Position numbers and translations under genes: made by a program
Assembly (NCBI GenBank): GCA_012064415.1
Contig: SSNU01000007.1
Span: forward strand, 1-64,000
Length of the DNA: 64,000 nt
Direction: 5' to 3'
Source of the DNA: Gyrodactylus bullatarudis
Lineage: Eukaryota > Platyhelminthes > Monogenea > Gyrodactylidea > Gyrodactylidae
The notes under the pieces: generated by a model
What the model saw: the letters and a program-made list of their open reading frames with translations, nothing else
What the model was told of the DNA's origin: nothing
Database searches by the model: none
Shown here: positions 20,691 through 32,702 of the stretch, piece by piece
Numbering within the stretch: position 1 is the first letter of the stretch
How the letters are laid out: each line of letters starts with the position of its first letter

Positions 20691-22567
20691 TTTTCTAAAT
20701 CCATTCAGATTATAGAAAATAAATACATGCCGAGTTTTTCACTGTTTTGGTTAGTTTAGAGAAGTTTTCCCTAATTTCAAAATTCAAGCTACTTTCACTC
20801 ATGTTAACAGCTTTAAAAAGAGATTAAAATTTTTCACTTTTCAATTCTAAATGTGTTGTTTTGCTAGACCGTGTAATGACATTTTTTTAAATTTTATTTT
20901 CATAGACAAAAAGTACGTTTTTAACTATTTCGAGGAATGAGGACACCTGCTACTTATGGGATATATGCGACTCTTGAGAAGGTAATCGACTGAAACAGAA
21001 TCAAAAAAAGAGAAAAGACCTGTGAAAAGGGGGATACATTGGATTATTCGTTAATCTTTTCGATTTAATCTCTGCCTTAATATCTAATGAAAATTTCGTT
21101 TCTTTTAAACCAATCTTTTTGGGTATAAAATCCTAGTTTACAGGTGTGTAGTACACGGATGATCATAAACCAAGATAGAATTATGTCATAAAAATAATAA
21201 TTCCATAAAATTTTAGCAATTAATATTCTACCAAAATTAAGCAGAGTAATAAACTCGAAAGAGACACATTCTTGCAATGTTGGATGCAATCAAAGAGAAA
21301 CAACTCTTTGATTAGATGGGAATTGCATCTTTTTTTTCCATCCATTTCTTTATACCTTCAGGGTAAAAGTTTTTACATTTTAATTAATCGTCAATTTAGT
21401 AAAAACTTAAAATTTGAGATTTTATATTTTAACCCTTTCTGTGCCAGTGGACATTTATATCCATTTTTCAATATTTTCGAACCTCCATTAGCTTGGCAGA
21501 TTTCTGAATCATTTAAAGTTTAAATCGAAATGTTCTCTTGCATTTTTAAGTGTTTTAGGCCAATATATTTTCACAGCTAAATCATGGGTTACTCTTGAAG
21601 AACTAAAATCAATCATTTCCTATTCTAGAACTAAATTTCCTCAAAGCTAGAGATCAGCACTTCAAATGGCCAACCCCTCTTTGGCTCCAACGAGGACTAT
21701 TTATTATTATTTCAAGATTGATTCTGTATATATTTTTTTCACTTAGATATAAATCAAATAAAACTTTCTGTTACAAAAGAAAGAACGCTGAAAAAAGAAA
21801 TTATTCAAAAAGTGGAATTTTTGCGATGACAAAAATTAACTGCATTTTTTTCTGAAATTGACCTTTTAAGATGAATAACCTCATTCACCTACCCCGTATC
21901 TTAACGTGTCGAAGGGAACATCATTTAATTGCTACTTTTTTGTGTAAAAATCCTTGTCCATTTAACCTCTGAGAAAAGGGGATAAAATACATTCCTTTTA
22001 ATTAATTAATTGATTGATACTCGAATTACTTGTTAAATGGTCTTGTTATCTTGATTTTTTTCATCATGGGAAATTTTTGTAGAAAATTTTTATGAAATAA
22101 AAAAAAGTACAAGCCTTTTTCCATTTGATAAATCACACCTCTCACCTTACTTCTTCTTTTAGTTAATTAATTGCCCATTTTTATGGCTATCTAGCACTTC
22201 TTCTTGGGAAAAAGTTTTACTTTTACAATTTTTTCGGCCTTGTTCATTCTCATAGAATTTGTATTTGCAACAATTTACTACTTTTAATTCCTACTACGAA
22301 ATTCATTCAGATCGTAAAAAAGTTGAAATTTACTCAATGAAAAAAAAGATTGTGTAGTTATTTGATTTGCAAAAAAAGAAAATGTTGACGTAACTTGAGG
22401 GTCTATAAAATAAACATTTCAGTTTATTTAGAAAAGAAAAAATTTACATTTCATACTGTTTAATTTTTGAGTTGATTAATCGAGGTCAAATTGATTTGAC
22501 AAGATGACTGAAAGTCATTGAAAAAAAGGTAGAGAAAAAAATGGATTGCAAGTTGGGGGTGGGGAAC

Positions 22568-22591
22568 AGAGAGAGAGAGAGAGAGAGAGAA
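22568..22591. repeat. (GA)n microsatellite
   Basis: An uninterrupted run of 12 AG dinucleotides. Similar runs occur at 25239-25252 and 50461-50482. Confidence 0.95.
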
Positions 22592-25500
22592 CAAGCCTAC
22601 TTCCTTTTTTTAATTTACGAGGATGTGTGAACTTTATTTTTGTTCTGAGTGTGTAATCGAATGAAAAATGGTAAATTATGGCCAAAAAAGATGGAGGATT
22701 ATGTCATCTGACTAAACTAGCCGTGTGATAGGCAGGTCATGTGAACATGATTGATTGCAATTTCAAGATCATTGCATTAAACCTTTGACATTATCGAATT
22801 ACGCGAGTTTTTCCTCAAATTGACTATACACACCTTTTTCATGTCCACTTTCTTTTAGTAGTTTGAGAAGTCATCACTAATAACTTTTTAGTATTTTCAC
22901 ACTGCTTTCTCAGATATGTTGTCAATGCACATTTGAAAATTTAACTACATTAGGGTAATACCCATTTTTTTAATTTTCAGAGAAAAAAATCTTTTTGAAT
23001 TAAATATTTTAAATTTTGTTCTGACGTACAAAATCTCATTTGAAAATTACAATTTTTTAAATCTGCGCCAGTAAATTTTGAATGAATTTTACTACGATAA
23101 TTGATAAAGTTAAATAATTTTAGGAAAATGGGATTTACGGGTATCAGAGCGATATAATTTTTCAATTTAATTTATGTAAATCTTTTTTCTGTGTAAAAGC
23201 GTCCAAAATATTGTTCGGGAAAAAAATATTTTCTATTATCCCACTAACTATCATCTAATTTTTTTTAATTTCGTAGATTTGAAGCACTCAAATATTTCAG
23301 ACCAAAATAGATTCTTTAGCATGGAAGCTTAGGTAAAATTTTCATTATTGTAGGAAATTGTATCACGAAAAAACAACGTAAAATTAAACTTTTATGGACA
23401 AATTTGCTCGCTTAAAAACGCTCTGAAATAAACTTATTTTTTCAGCTCAATCGTGAGCAATTCTTTACTCATTTATCTTGTATTCTATAATATATTTTTC
23501 CTGGGTGGAAGATTACACATGTAAAAGCTGTCATCTGGAATGTTTAACCTCTCCCCTTTTTGGGTAGAGGGCAAATTCTCACATTTGATAGATGAATTCG
23601 TTTTTAAGTATGCTCAAGAAATGTTTTTTTAATCTTTTTTTAATTTGTCCATTAGGGAGACGAATTATGACACAAATTTAGTTCGTTTTCTTTCCTCAAC
23701 GTGACATGCCCTCTTGATTTTTGCTGTAGAAAAGGATGAAGCAGCTATATAATAAATAAGAACACGCTGTGAGTCTTTCTTTTCCCCATTCTATCTATCT
23801 ATCTTACTGATTTTGCATGTCAAGAAACAAATTTCCAGTGCATTGACTGTGTGTCCAGTCCCCTCCACTTGTTAAATCATTAAATTACACAAGGATTCGT
23901 TACATTTTGAAAATGAGTAGTTGAGCAACACTGAACATCTGCATTAATTTTTTTTTCAAAATCTTGAGTACCAGGAACTACTGCTACTCGAGATGGAAGG
24001 AAATCGTTACCGAATCGTAACTGAATGGCCTCTTTTTTTCGTGTATATCAAATTTATTTACTTTTTTTAAAGGACCATCAATGGTCGAGTAGGGAGAAAG
24101 TTTTTGAGGAGAATTTATCACTGGTTTATTTATTGGTTTTCCCATCTCTTGAAAGGCTATAATTAAAAAACGAAAGAAATTTCGAGTTTTCTCAACTGTT
24201 CTAGACACCCTCTAGAAAATTTCAGTCTCCCTTTTTTTGGATATTTATTTCCTCAAGATATGGCCATTAATCTCAAAAAGGTCTACGACTATTAAAAATA
24301 GTATTGTTTTAATTAATCTGTTGCTGAGTTGTTAACGGGTTCTCTGCGAATCTACCTAAAAGGGTAATAAAAAAGCCCCGGCGTCGTTTCATAGATTCAA
24401 GCGATATCTCCTAAACAATTAACACACTTATCAAGGCAAAGAAAACGTCTTATTCTTCCTTCATAAATAATGTTGGAGGAAGAAAAAAAAGAACATGAAC
24501 GAAACATGATTCTTTTCATGTTGTTTTTTGGCCTCTGTTAGAAAAAAATATACAGAACAATATGTGTAATTTGTATCCTTTGCAAGTTCTGGTCTATAGG
24601 GTAGGGTGGAGGAACAAATCGAAAATAAACAAATCCTTTAATGTTGTGAAGCTCGGTATTTTGAAGTGACTTGTTTGCTAATCGGTTGTTGCCTTATCAA
24701 TATCAAAAGATATAAAAATCAGTGTAACAAATCAACAGTTCATTGTCAGATAATACAATTACATATCTTATATTGTAAGCGCCAAATCTGAATGAATTGT
24801 AGTAAAGTTTCATTCAATTTTATAATTTTGATCGTTGCAATGAAAATTTTGTGAATCATCAAGTTTGAGTTCATGCTGAGATCTAATCCACAATTAAGAA
24901 AAAAATAGTGTTGTTTTTGAAAAAAACCAACTAGAAAACTTGAGCAAGCATGAAAAACTGAGGTTAATTACAAAAAAATAATGCAAGTACTGCTCAGGTT
25001 AGAATTCGAAACTCAACAGAGCATGTAAATCGGGAAAATAATTAGGCTATACACAGGATGTTATCTAGATTTGAATCTGTTGCATATTTGGACGAGAGAG
25101 GTGATAAAAAGAAGAAACTCACTACCTTGCTAACAAGTGAGGAAATGGACAAACCTCTCAGGACTGGTCAGGATGCTCTGATTTTGATACAATCTATCTT
25201 TAGAAAGATCAAAATCTACTTTATATAAATAAATTTTAAGAGAGAGAGAGAGAAGGAGGGGTGGGATCAAGGTCATTGTTTAGGGATTTCACGGAATACT
25301 GACCCCTTACTCCCTCGAAATAATTCAATTTTGATCTTTTTCTTCAAATGAATGAGAAAATCTCAATCTTTTCTTGTCAGTTGATGTGGAAAGTATTGTT
25401 TAAGGGGGAGTGAGGGGAAATTACTGAATGAAAAAGATACATTTCCTTGTTTATCATGTATGAAATGAAAACAGAAAAATAACAAAAGCTTCCTATTGAG

Positions 25501-26330
25501 TTCTTCTTTATTAATAAGGCTCTTGACTGTTGATACAATCGAATAGACAGGCGTAAAATCAAATATTAAATTATGATACGTCAAATTCAATTATCGATAA
25601 GATAAAACCGTAGTTTAATTAATAAAATATTTTTTCCACGGAATCTCATAATAACATCAGTGATGTCACATCACTCTTGATTTAAAACAAAATTTAAATG
25701 AAAATCTTTCACAAGTTTGCAATGAAACCAAATCTTTGTTACGACAAGCAACAAGGATTGTAACACCCAAGGATTGAGAGATGATAGAAATATCTCTTAT
25801 GGATGAGAATAATAATTACTTATCTGATTTTCGCACATACATTACTCAGGGAAGGCGAAAATAGAATAATATTCTTAGGAGAAGAGCTTTAGTAACCATG
25901 ACATGAAGGGAATGAGATGGAGGGAGAAGATATCATCATCATGTGAGATAACCGACTTTTCCTCGTTCTCATATATGAATATTTAATGAATTTCTCATCT
26001 ATTCCTTCCTTATTTCATTGCTAACCCATAATTATAGTTCCTTATTAGTTTTTTTGTGTGTGATGTTTTTTGACTACTTAAAGACTCATGCTGGCCTTTT
26101 TTTCTATTTGCTCTAACATACTAATTATGTGGTAGCTGAGGTTGGATAAATACTCTAGAGGCCATGACAACTACAACTATGAATGGTACTGGGAAAAAGA
26201 GCAGTGATTTCTGGATAATTATTTCATATTTATTCTTGTATAAAAATATTATTAGATAAGAGGGAAAATCTGGTTTGGGGAATATCACAGCCTTGTTCTG
26301 CAGAGGCAATAATCTAGGAGAAACATTCCT

Positions 26331-27696
26331 CTATACATTGAGGACACTCTTTGTCTTGGGGCTACCGAACTTGTTGCTTCTTGCACTGATGCTCTTTTGG
26401 CGTTTCCATGAAGCGAAGGACGAGGTTTCCATCTTGGATCGTTTACTCTTCTTCTCGCCAGTGAAATTGTTGGGCATATTTGGGTCGCCAGACTCAAGCA
26501 TGTAACCTTTGGCAGTTTGAATCTCTTGGTAGACTAGACCTGGAATGTAATCATAAATTTCTGTCCAGTTATCTATCAAATTTGTTATTGTATCGATAGC
26601 TACGCGAGTATTACTGGCAATTGGAAAGAGGAGGACTGGAAAGACACATTTGGCCAAGGAGTCTGTACTCATTTTTGTCACCTGGAAAGCATCTCTGACC
26701 TTGATCAAGATGGTAAACAGTTTATTGAGTATGTTCCTTTCTGGTTCTGGAGTCAAAATGTTAAAGACGCATCTGTAGCCGAGAAGTTGTTTTGAATCGC
26801 ACAGGCAACTGGTCCAGTCTTGCTTCTTGAGTATGGACTCGTTCATGAAATGCTGGAGTTCTGTGATCATACTGAGTAGCTGGCAATTCTTCTCAGAGAT
26901 GAGGGGACTATTCTTGTCTATTAACTGGTTCAAAACTTTTGTTAGCATACAGGTGAGGTCGTTAATTGAAAGTTGCGAGGTTATCTCGTGAAATGCTTCC
27001 ATATCGAAATATCTCTGGCCTATGTAATTCTGATTTTCACGGAATAAACCCTGGGATTTCCTGAGGGCTTCACGAACACGGGTTTCATTACCACATCTAC
27101 GAAAGATTCCTTCACTTGTTTCAAGATCTATAATTAGGATAAAAGAAATTATTAATAAGATTAAATTAAAGAATTTGGTGGCCGGTCAAATTTCATACCA
27201 GCATATCAGTCAACTTACCAGAGTGTGAAGAGATTAAATCCAGTACTGCATCGAGTAACATGAACTTTTGCCATTCTGGGAATTGCTCATGGCCAGATGT
27301 CAGATTGACAGACTTCTTGAGGATGGATATTTTGTTGAGGATCGATTCTGTTCGTTTAAAGTTGTTCTGCACGGAGAATATGGTGGATTTCTTCATTGGA
27401 TTGCTGATAATCACTGAATTGGTTGTTAATTGAGACATGTTGTCTGTATCGACAACAGATCTGATGGGCCATTTGGCTAGGTTGTTGAACTCTCCGAAAA
27501 AGTCATATGGTAGATCAATAAAGTTGGAAAGAACTGTCAAAATCGAGTGGATAACAAGACTTGAATTGGTCTCCTTCTTTGCGGTGATGAATTCGTTGAG
27601 CTCCTGAGACTTGGTACCGCAGGCGAAGAGAGCGGCCCTCTTCAACATGGATAATCTGATAGATTGTTGATCGTTGATGGTAGGAATAATGTTCAT
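26331..27696 (-). CDS. RhoGAP-domain protein
   Basis: Exons 27219-27696 and 26331-27127 are joined across a 91-nt phase-1 intron to about 424 residues. The RhoGAP domain starts near residue 125 (FPEWQKFMLLDAVLDLI). It has the arginine-finger motif EGIFRRCGNETRVREALRK at about 160-178, with the finger Arg in GIFR. Later helices read LTCMLTKVLNQLIDKNSPLI and KMSTDSLAKCVFPVLLFP, the counterpart of MSAYNLALMFAPHVLWP in ARHGAP19-type proteins. The C-terminus is a basic Ser-rich tail with KKSKRSK. RhoGAPs speed GTP hydrolysis on Rho, Rac or Cdc42. The spacing resembles the ARHGAP11/19 group, but the sequence is diverged and I do not assign an orthologue. A downstream AATAAA equivalent is at 26229-26234. 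Confidence 0.82.
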
Positions 27697-27737
27697 AGTA
27701 TGTGTGAAAGAATAAGATGATTTTCAACAAATGAATC

Positions 27738-27826
27738 GTCCCGTTTAAATACTCTCGGTTGTTTGGGTAAAGATGAATTCTGATTGGCCGAACGGTTAAT
27801 CGCATATTCGTCCAATCCACCAATCA
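27738..27826 (-). promoter_or_regulatory. putative promoter of the RhoGAP gene
   Basis: Upstream of the minus-strand start there is a TATA-like TATTTAAAC (complement of 27743-27751) about 50 nt from the ATG. Three CCAAT boxes in either orientation lie at 27783-27787, 27812-27816 and 27820-27824. Clustered CCAAT boxes are typical NF-Y sites in proliferation genes. The assignment is by position only. Confidence 0.45.
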
Positions 27827-30800
27827 GAGTCGAGTTTAATCATACAGGGAAGAAAAGGAAATATAATTGGGGGGGGTGTGGATTGTTGGTAAGAGAGTAA
27901 AATTTTTGAATGTACTATTTTGACAGGTGTTTCTAAAATTGCTATGTTTTGATATCCACAAAAAATTACATTGGGTCACTCAAAGAATTGTCTGGAATTT
28001 CAAGTTTTTTTCTGCTGTAAAAATTATAGAGAAAGAACACGTAAATCTATCATTGTTTCATTCATGAATTTCATTGAATTATTTTCATTCATGTCTTGCT
28101 TGCTAAGAAAATATTATCTTGTTGAATGAAAATTTTCATTTTAATTTAAGTCTACCTGAATTGACTACAATAAGGTTTTTTTGAACTACTGAGTTTAATC
28201 ATATACTAAAGATTCACGTAATTTTGTCCGAAAATCCACTTATTTGCATTTAGGAATTTTGAAGAATTGAAAAAACCTTGAGTTTAAGGGTTTACAATTG
28301 GTTTTTATTGGAATAATAATCGATGGAGAATTTTACAGAAATCCAAATCATTTTTCTAACGATAGCATAGCATAAAAGTTAACTGTAAAAACATGTTTTA
28401 TCTCAAGAAATCTTTTGTTTCGCAATATCTATTCTTATATATTTTACTAACACAAATGATGGATTGAAAAAGTTATGTCTCTGATGTGTTTGACATCATG
28501 AAATTTATTGAATAAAACAGACTGAGTAGTTTGTTTCTTAATTAATCATCGAATGAAGTAAGGTTTAGATTGAAAAACTGAGTTTTTGTTTTCAAAATCA
28601 AATTCTCATGGTTCTCAGATTGCATTGATTGGTATATCTTGACAACAAAAAAGGGAACACCTTTTACTTTAATCGAAAAAGTTTTTAAACGTGCCATATG
28701 CCTAGACAGGCTAGATTACATTCAGGTGAGTGAAAATTTCAACAAGCTAATCACTATCGTCTTTCACAGTTGTACCCCATAACAATTGCAATTAATGATC
28801 GGAACAGGTATGTAAGAATAGAATATATTGGTGTAATCACTATGTATTGGTCACCTTACAGCCATGAAGATACCTTAATTATCTCACTAATTTACATACA
28901 CGAAACATGTGGTCTTGGTTACCAATAAAACCTTTAAAAGATTGATTTCGAAAACTATTTAAATTAGTTCATTATTTGATAATTAAGGGGGCATCTGGTG
29001 CTATCGACAAACTCATAGCAGAATATCTAAATTTTCGTAAACTTGAATCCAAAATTTGTATGAGTTCATTCTTTTCTTAGACATAGGACTTATTTTGGTA
29101 TATAAAAAGATATCAGATTGGTGGGACGATGGGACGTGAAGGGTTAGAAAAAGGATTTAAATTTTAAACCAGACTAAGGGTTTCAGTTAAGGAGAAAATT
29201 TCGTCAGGAAGTAAAAGCGATTCCATGATGGGAGCATTTTTGTTAGAAAAAAAAATCTTATATTGAATTGAAAATATAAATACAAATTATAACGAAATCT
29301 GCTTGTACAAATAGAAATAAAATACAATAAATAAAATGGATAGATTGATCTGTACAATTATAAAAAGACAAAATGTCAAGTCATAAAATAAGGTAAAGGC
29401 TCTCGAGTTGTAAATATTTGAGCAATAGGAAAGCCTGGGAATAAAGCAAAGACTTAAGGTAATCGTTTTTAAGCCTGATGTGAGACATGATCAATTTAAG
29501 ATTGGTCAAGTCATCACAATCAGATAATTCATATTTTGTAAAAACTAAATTATAAAAAGATAATAAGTAATTTGACAACCTCAACTGCATCAAAAGTATT
29601 ACTAAACATATCCGATCTAAAATTGACTAATCCCAATCTCTCCTATATCCAGATCTTCATTGAGTAGAACTAACCAGGTGATTTTCGATTTAATTTTTTC
29701 AGATATACTGCCAACACCATTTCAACTGCAATCAAAAAACTCATTCATGATTTATGTATCTTCCTTGTCTTAAAACCAAAAACAAGATCTACTATATTCA
29801 TTCAATAAAGATTTTATTTCTAACAAAGAAAAATTATTTACTTTAAAGATGAATTTCAAATCATCAGCATATTTAAAAAGGAAAATTTCCTCAATATCCT
29901 GAATATGTATAGATATTTTTCTACAAAGAAAAGAACTTAAATAAATCAACTACTAATAAATGAAATAGCTTTTTTAAAGGTAGTCCTGAACAAATATTGT
30001 CATTGGGCTAATGTTTTGTTTTGAGATTTTTTTTTCTCACTTTTTTCATTATATTGTTCCCATATCATCTGATTTTTGTGACAAGGTAATCTCTTCCGAT
30101 CAATCCCCTCTGCTAAGAGGTAAAAGAAGAATCCCTCTCTAAGTGTCTCAAAGTGTTGTTGTTTAGTTTTCATCAAGTTTTTCATTTTAGTTAAACTCGC
30201 ACCCAAAACAGATGTTTCTGGGTCAATAGAAGTATGGAATTGTCCTCTTTTTTATCCGAAAAGATGTTTAATTAAGCACTTTGCTTTTTGTTCGGGTATA
30301 CAGTTCACAGAGAGTTATCATTCTACTAAATGGACCGGGATGTAAAATCTTTACCCTTGATATTAATAAATCGGATCCTGATAGAGCTTGATTCACCTTT
30401 TTTGAATGTCCTTTCTGCTGCCCATATACAAAATTTTGATTTTCCATTGGTCAAGTTCTAGTAATTTTAGGATTGCCAATTTAGTGGATATAATTTTGGG
30501 TGTGTTAGAGTTAGAAAGGACTGATTTTAAAAATGTCCAAATTTGAAATCTTGAAGTAGCGCCAAACTTTTTTGAACTTTGAGTCCAAAATTTTGCTGAT
30601 TTCTAGAGTGAGAGAGTGATCAAAAGTTGATTTTTAGGATCACAATTCGTCAAAGAAATTAAATATGCTGAATCTGATTTTGAGGATCAACCCATCATCG
30701 TGTGAAAATCAAATTTTTAATTTCCCTACTTGAAAATCGATGATTCAGGATCCTTGAAGAATTACGAATTTGTCTAAAGTTTTATGGTGATAATCGGTTT

Positions 30801-31247
30801 TATTGTCTTATTGTGAGCCTAAAAATCAACTTTTGATCACTCTCTCAAGCTGAAATTTTCCAACTCAAAGTTCAAAAAATGGGAATTTGGCGCTACTTCA
30901 AGATTTCAAAAATTGATTTTTTCAAATATTTTTTTCCTTATTTCGTGAAAATATTCCTTATGATCTAGATTCCAAAAATTTTGATCAAATTCGATTTTTA
31001 ATGATGGATTTTATGAGTCTGAAAGTAAAACGGTTCATCATCTGGTTAGTGAAGGGGAGAAGAATAAAACAGAGATTTTGAATAGTCAATTTTGAATCTG
31101 ATATGAGCCATAACTACAGCGTTGAAGGGGTGTTATCTGTCAAGCGTGACGATCAAATAAGATCTCAATATACAACTGATTTTGCCGATGAACTAAGAAT
31201 TAAGAAATGCTTTCTTACTCTATAATTCATTTATTCGAATTGGATAC
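27827..31247. other. intergenic region with a foldback repeat
   Basis: No gene supported. Contains the palindromic element at 30537-30912 and AT-rich sequence otherwise. Short minus-strand frames at 29381-29593 and 30000-30206 have no recognisable motif. Confidence 0.5.
30537..30912. repeat. palindromic foldback element
   Basis: The left arm (aaatcttgaagtagcgccaa, a weaker stretch, then gagagagtgatcaaaagttg) recurs as its reverse complement in the right arm (caacttttgatcactctctc, then ttggcgctacttcaagattt). Family member of the copy at 63.1-63.8 kb. No coding capacity. Confidence 0.8.
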
Positions 31248-32702
31248 ACAGTCTTACAAATCGGACTTTTTTTTCTACTCAAAAATATTTTCCACTTTTG
31301 TAGAGAATTTTTCGCTGATTTCAGATATGTGCTTCTTAAAAAATTCTAAAATAGGGTTTTCGAGTTATTCGAAAGTTGGAAATTTTACCATTTATTTCGA
31401 AAATCCTCAACTTCAACTCGATTTTATTCAAGCACCTCGTAGGGAAAAAATCCACCTCAATTCGGATGCAGAAGACCTTGAAGTATCATAAGCGTGAAAA
31501 AATTTTCGCTTCTGTAAAATATTTTCATTGATAAATCCCTATTTTTTGAAACCTAAAAATCAGAACGAAGATGGCAGTCGTAGCAATTTATTTCATTGAT
31601 GATTTTTTATTCAATGATCATTGTTTTTGTTTAATCATGAACTCCACACGTTATTCCTGTCATGCTAATCGAGCTAACTTTTGCATTATATGTGGACTAT
31701 TTGCCACTCATAAAAAGCCTTGCTTCTCAGTGACGAACAAAATTAAAGAAAAAACATTTTTGAATTTTGGATTATCTATTGATATAAGAGATCACACACC
31801 TGAAGAAAATGCTGTAATAGCATCCTTTTCGAATCTTATTGATGATTTCTTCGGCAGAAAGAAGAATCCAAATTATAAGAATCTTGTCAAAAAATTCTTG
31901 GAAAATTATAAAGAGCTGGGATGCACCATGACAGTAATAGTACATCACCTGTTATGCCATTTGAATACTTTTAAGGAAGGTCCTTTGTCTAAATACTCGG
32001 ATGAACAAGGAGAAAGTTTTCATAAACTCCTTAAAAGATCTGAAGAGAGATATAAAGGGAAGATTGATCTGAACATGATTTTTTTTATTGTTGGAAGATA
32101 AAAATTCAATAAAATATTTATTTCGTGAGCTTATTCTAACAAATTCTCTTTATTTATTGAGTCAAAATAAAATTTGTAGATTAATTAGATTGAATGAACT
32201 ACTACGACTGCCATCTTCGTTCTGATTTTTAGGTTTCAAAAAATAGGGATTTGTCAATGAAAATATTTTACAGAAGCGAAAATTGTTTCACGCTTATGAT
32301 ACTTCAAGGTCTTCTGCATCCGAATTGAGGTGGATTTTTTCCCTACGAGGTGCTTGAATAAAATCGAGTTGAAGTTGAGGATTTTCGAAATAAATGGTAA
32401 AATTTCCAACTTTGACTTTAAATAGCTCTGAAACTAGAGTAGTTAAGGAAAACTTTCCTTCTGATCTTTTGTAAAGAATTTATTCATGAAAAAGATGATG
32501 TTTTCTCTATCTTTCTATCTCATTCATGTTTTTCTCTATTGAAAGGCAAAGCACTGTAAGTCGGGTTTTCAGTTTTTACCGAATAACTCGAAAACCCTAT
32601 TTTAGAATTTTTTAAGAAGCACATATCTGAAATCAGCGAAAAATTCTCTACAAAAGTGGAAAATATTTTTGAGTAGAAATTTTCCATGTATGACTGTGAT
32701 AT
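31248..32702. mobile_element. long-inverted-repeat element enclosing one ORF
   Basis: Left arm 31248-31583 and right arm 32202-32702 are near-identical reverse complements, including the shared block tcagaacgaagatggcagtc next to the core. The right arm carries about 140 extra bases (32415-32557). That extra block also occurs in an independent copy at 45890-46025, so the left arm has probably lost it by deletion. The roughly 620-bp core contains most of the ORF 31571-32101. Termini are fuzzy and no target duplication was identified. Confidence 0.8.
31571..32101 (+). CDS. transposon-borne protein of unknown function (EQGExFH motif)
   Basis: A 176-residue frame starting at the inner edge of the left inverted repeat. 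Residues 125-170 read HHLLCHLNTFKEG, then SDEQGESFHKLLKRSEERYK and GKIDLNM. That pattern matches a widespread family of uncharacterised invertebrate ORFs (HxLxSHLxxFPEN, then S-E-QGERFHxD, then M-xRYQG, then N-MxADYCW) usually found in repetitive DNA. Only this terminal portion is similar, and the usual ADYCW ending is replaced by IFFIVGR and a stop. No enzymatic motif is recognised. Being enclosed by inverted repeats implies mobility, but whether it encodes the mover or is a captured fragment is open. Confidence 0.6.
   Translation: MAVVAIYFIDDFLFNDHCFCLIMNSTRYSCHANRANFCIICGLFATHKKPCFSVTNKIKEKTFLNFGLSIDIRDHTPEENAVIASFSNLIDDFFGRKKNPNYKNLVKKFLENYKELGCTMTVIVHHLLCHLNTFKEGPLSKYSDEQGESFHKLLKRSEERYKGKIDLNMIFFIVGR

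Larger units (their letters stand above)
18222..26330. other. 8-kb stretch with no recognised gene
   Basis: Open frames here are short (111 residues or fewer), low in complexity and without recognisable motifs on either strand. Contents that can be stated: a dispersed repeat copy at about 20380-20690, a (GA)n microsatellite at 22568-22591 and a shorter one at 25239-25252. Regulatory DNA or an intron of a gene outside the window cannot be excluded. Confidence 0.5.

Noticed and set aside
31207..31491. 94-codon plus-strand frame in the left inverted repeat
   Set aside because: It coincides with the repeat arm, is not preserved in the right arm because of the 140-bp difference, and has no motif.
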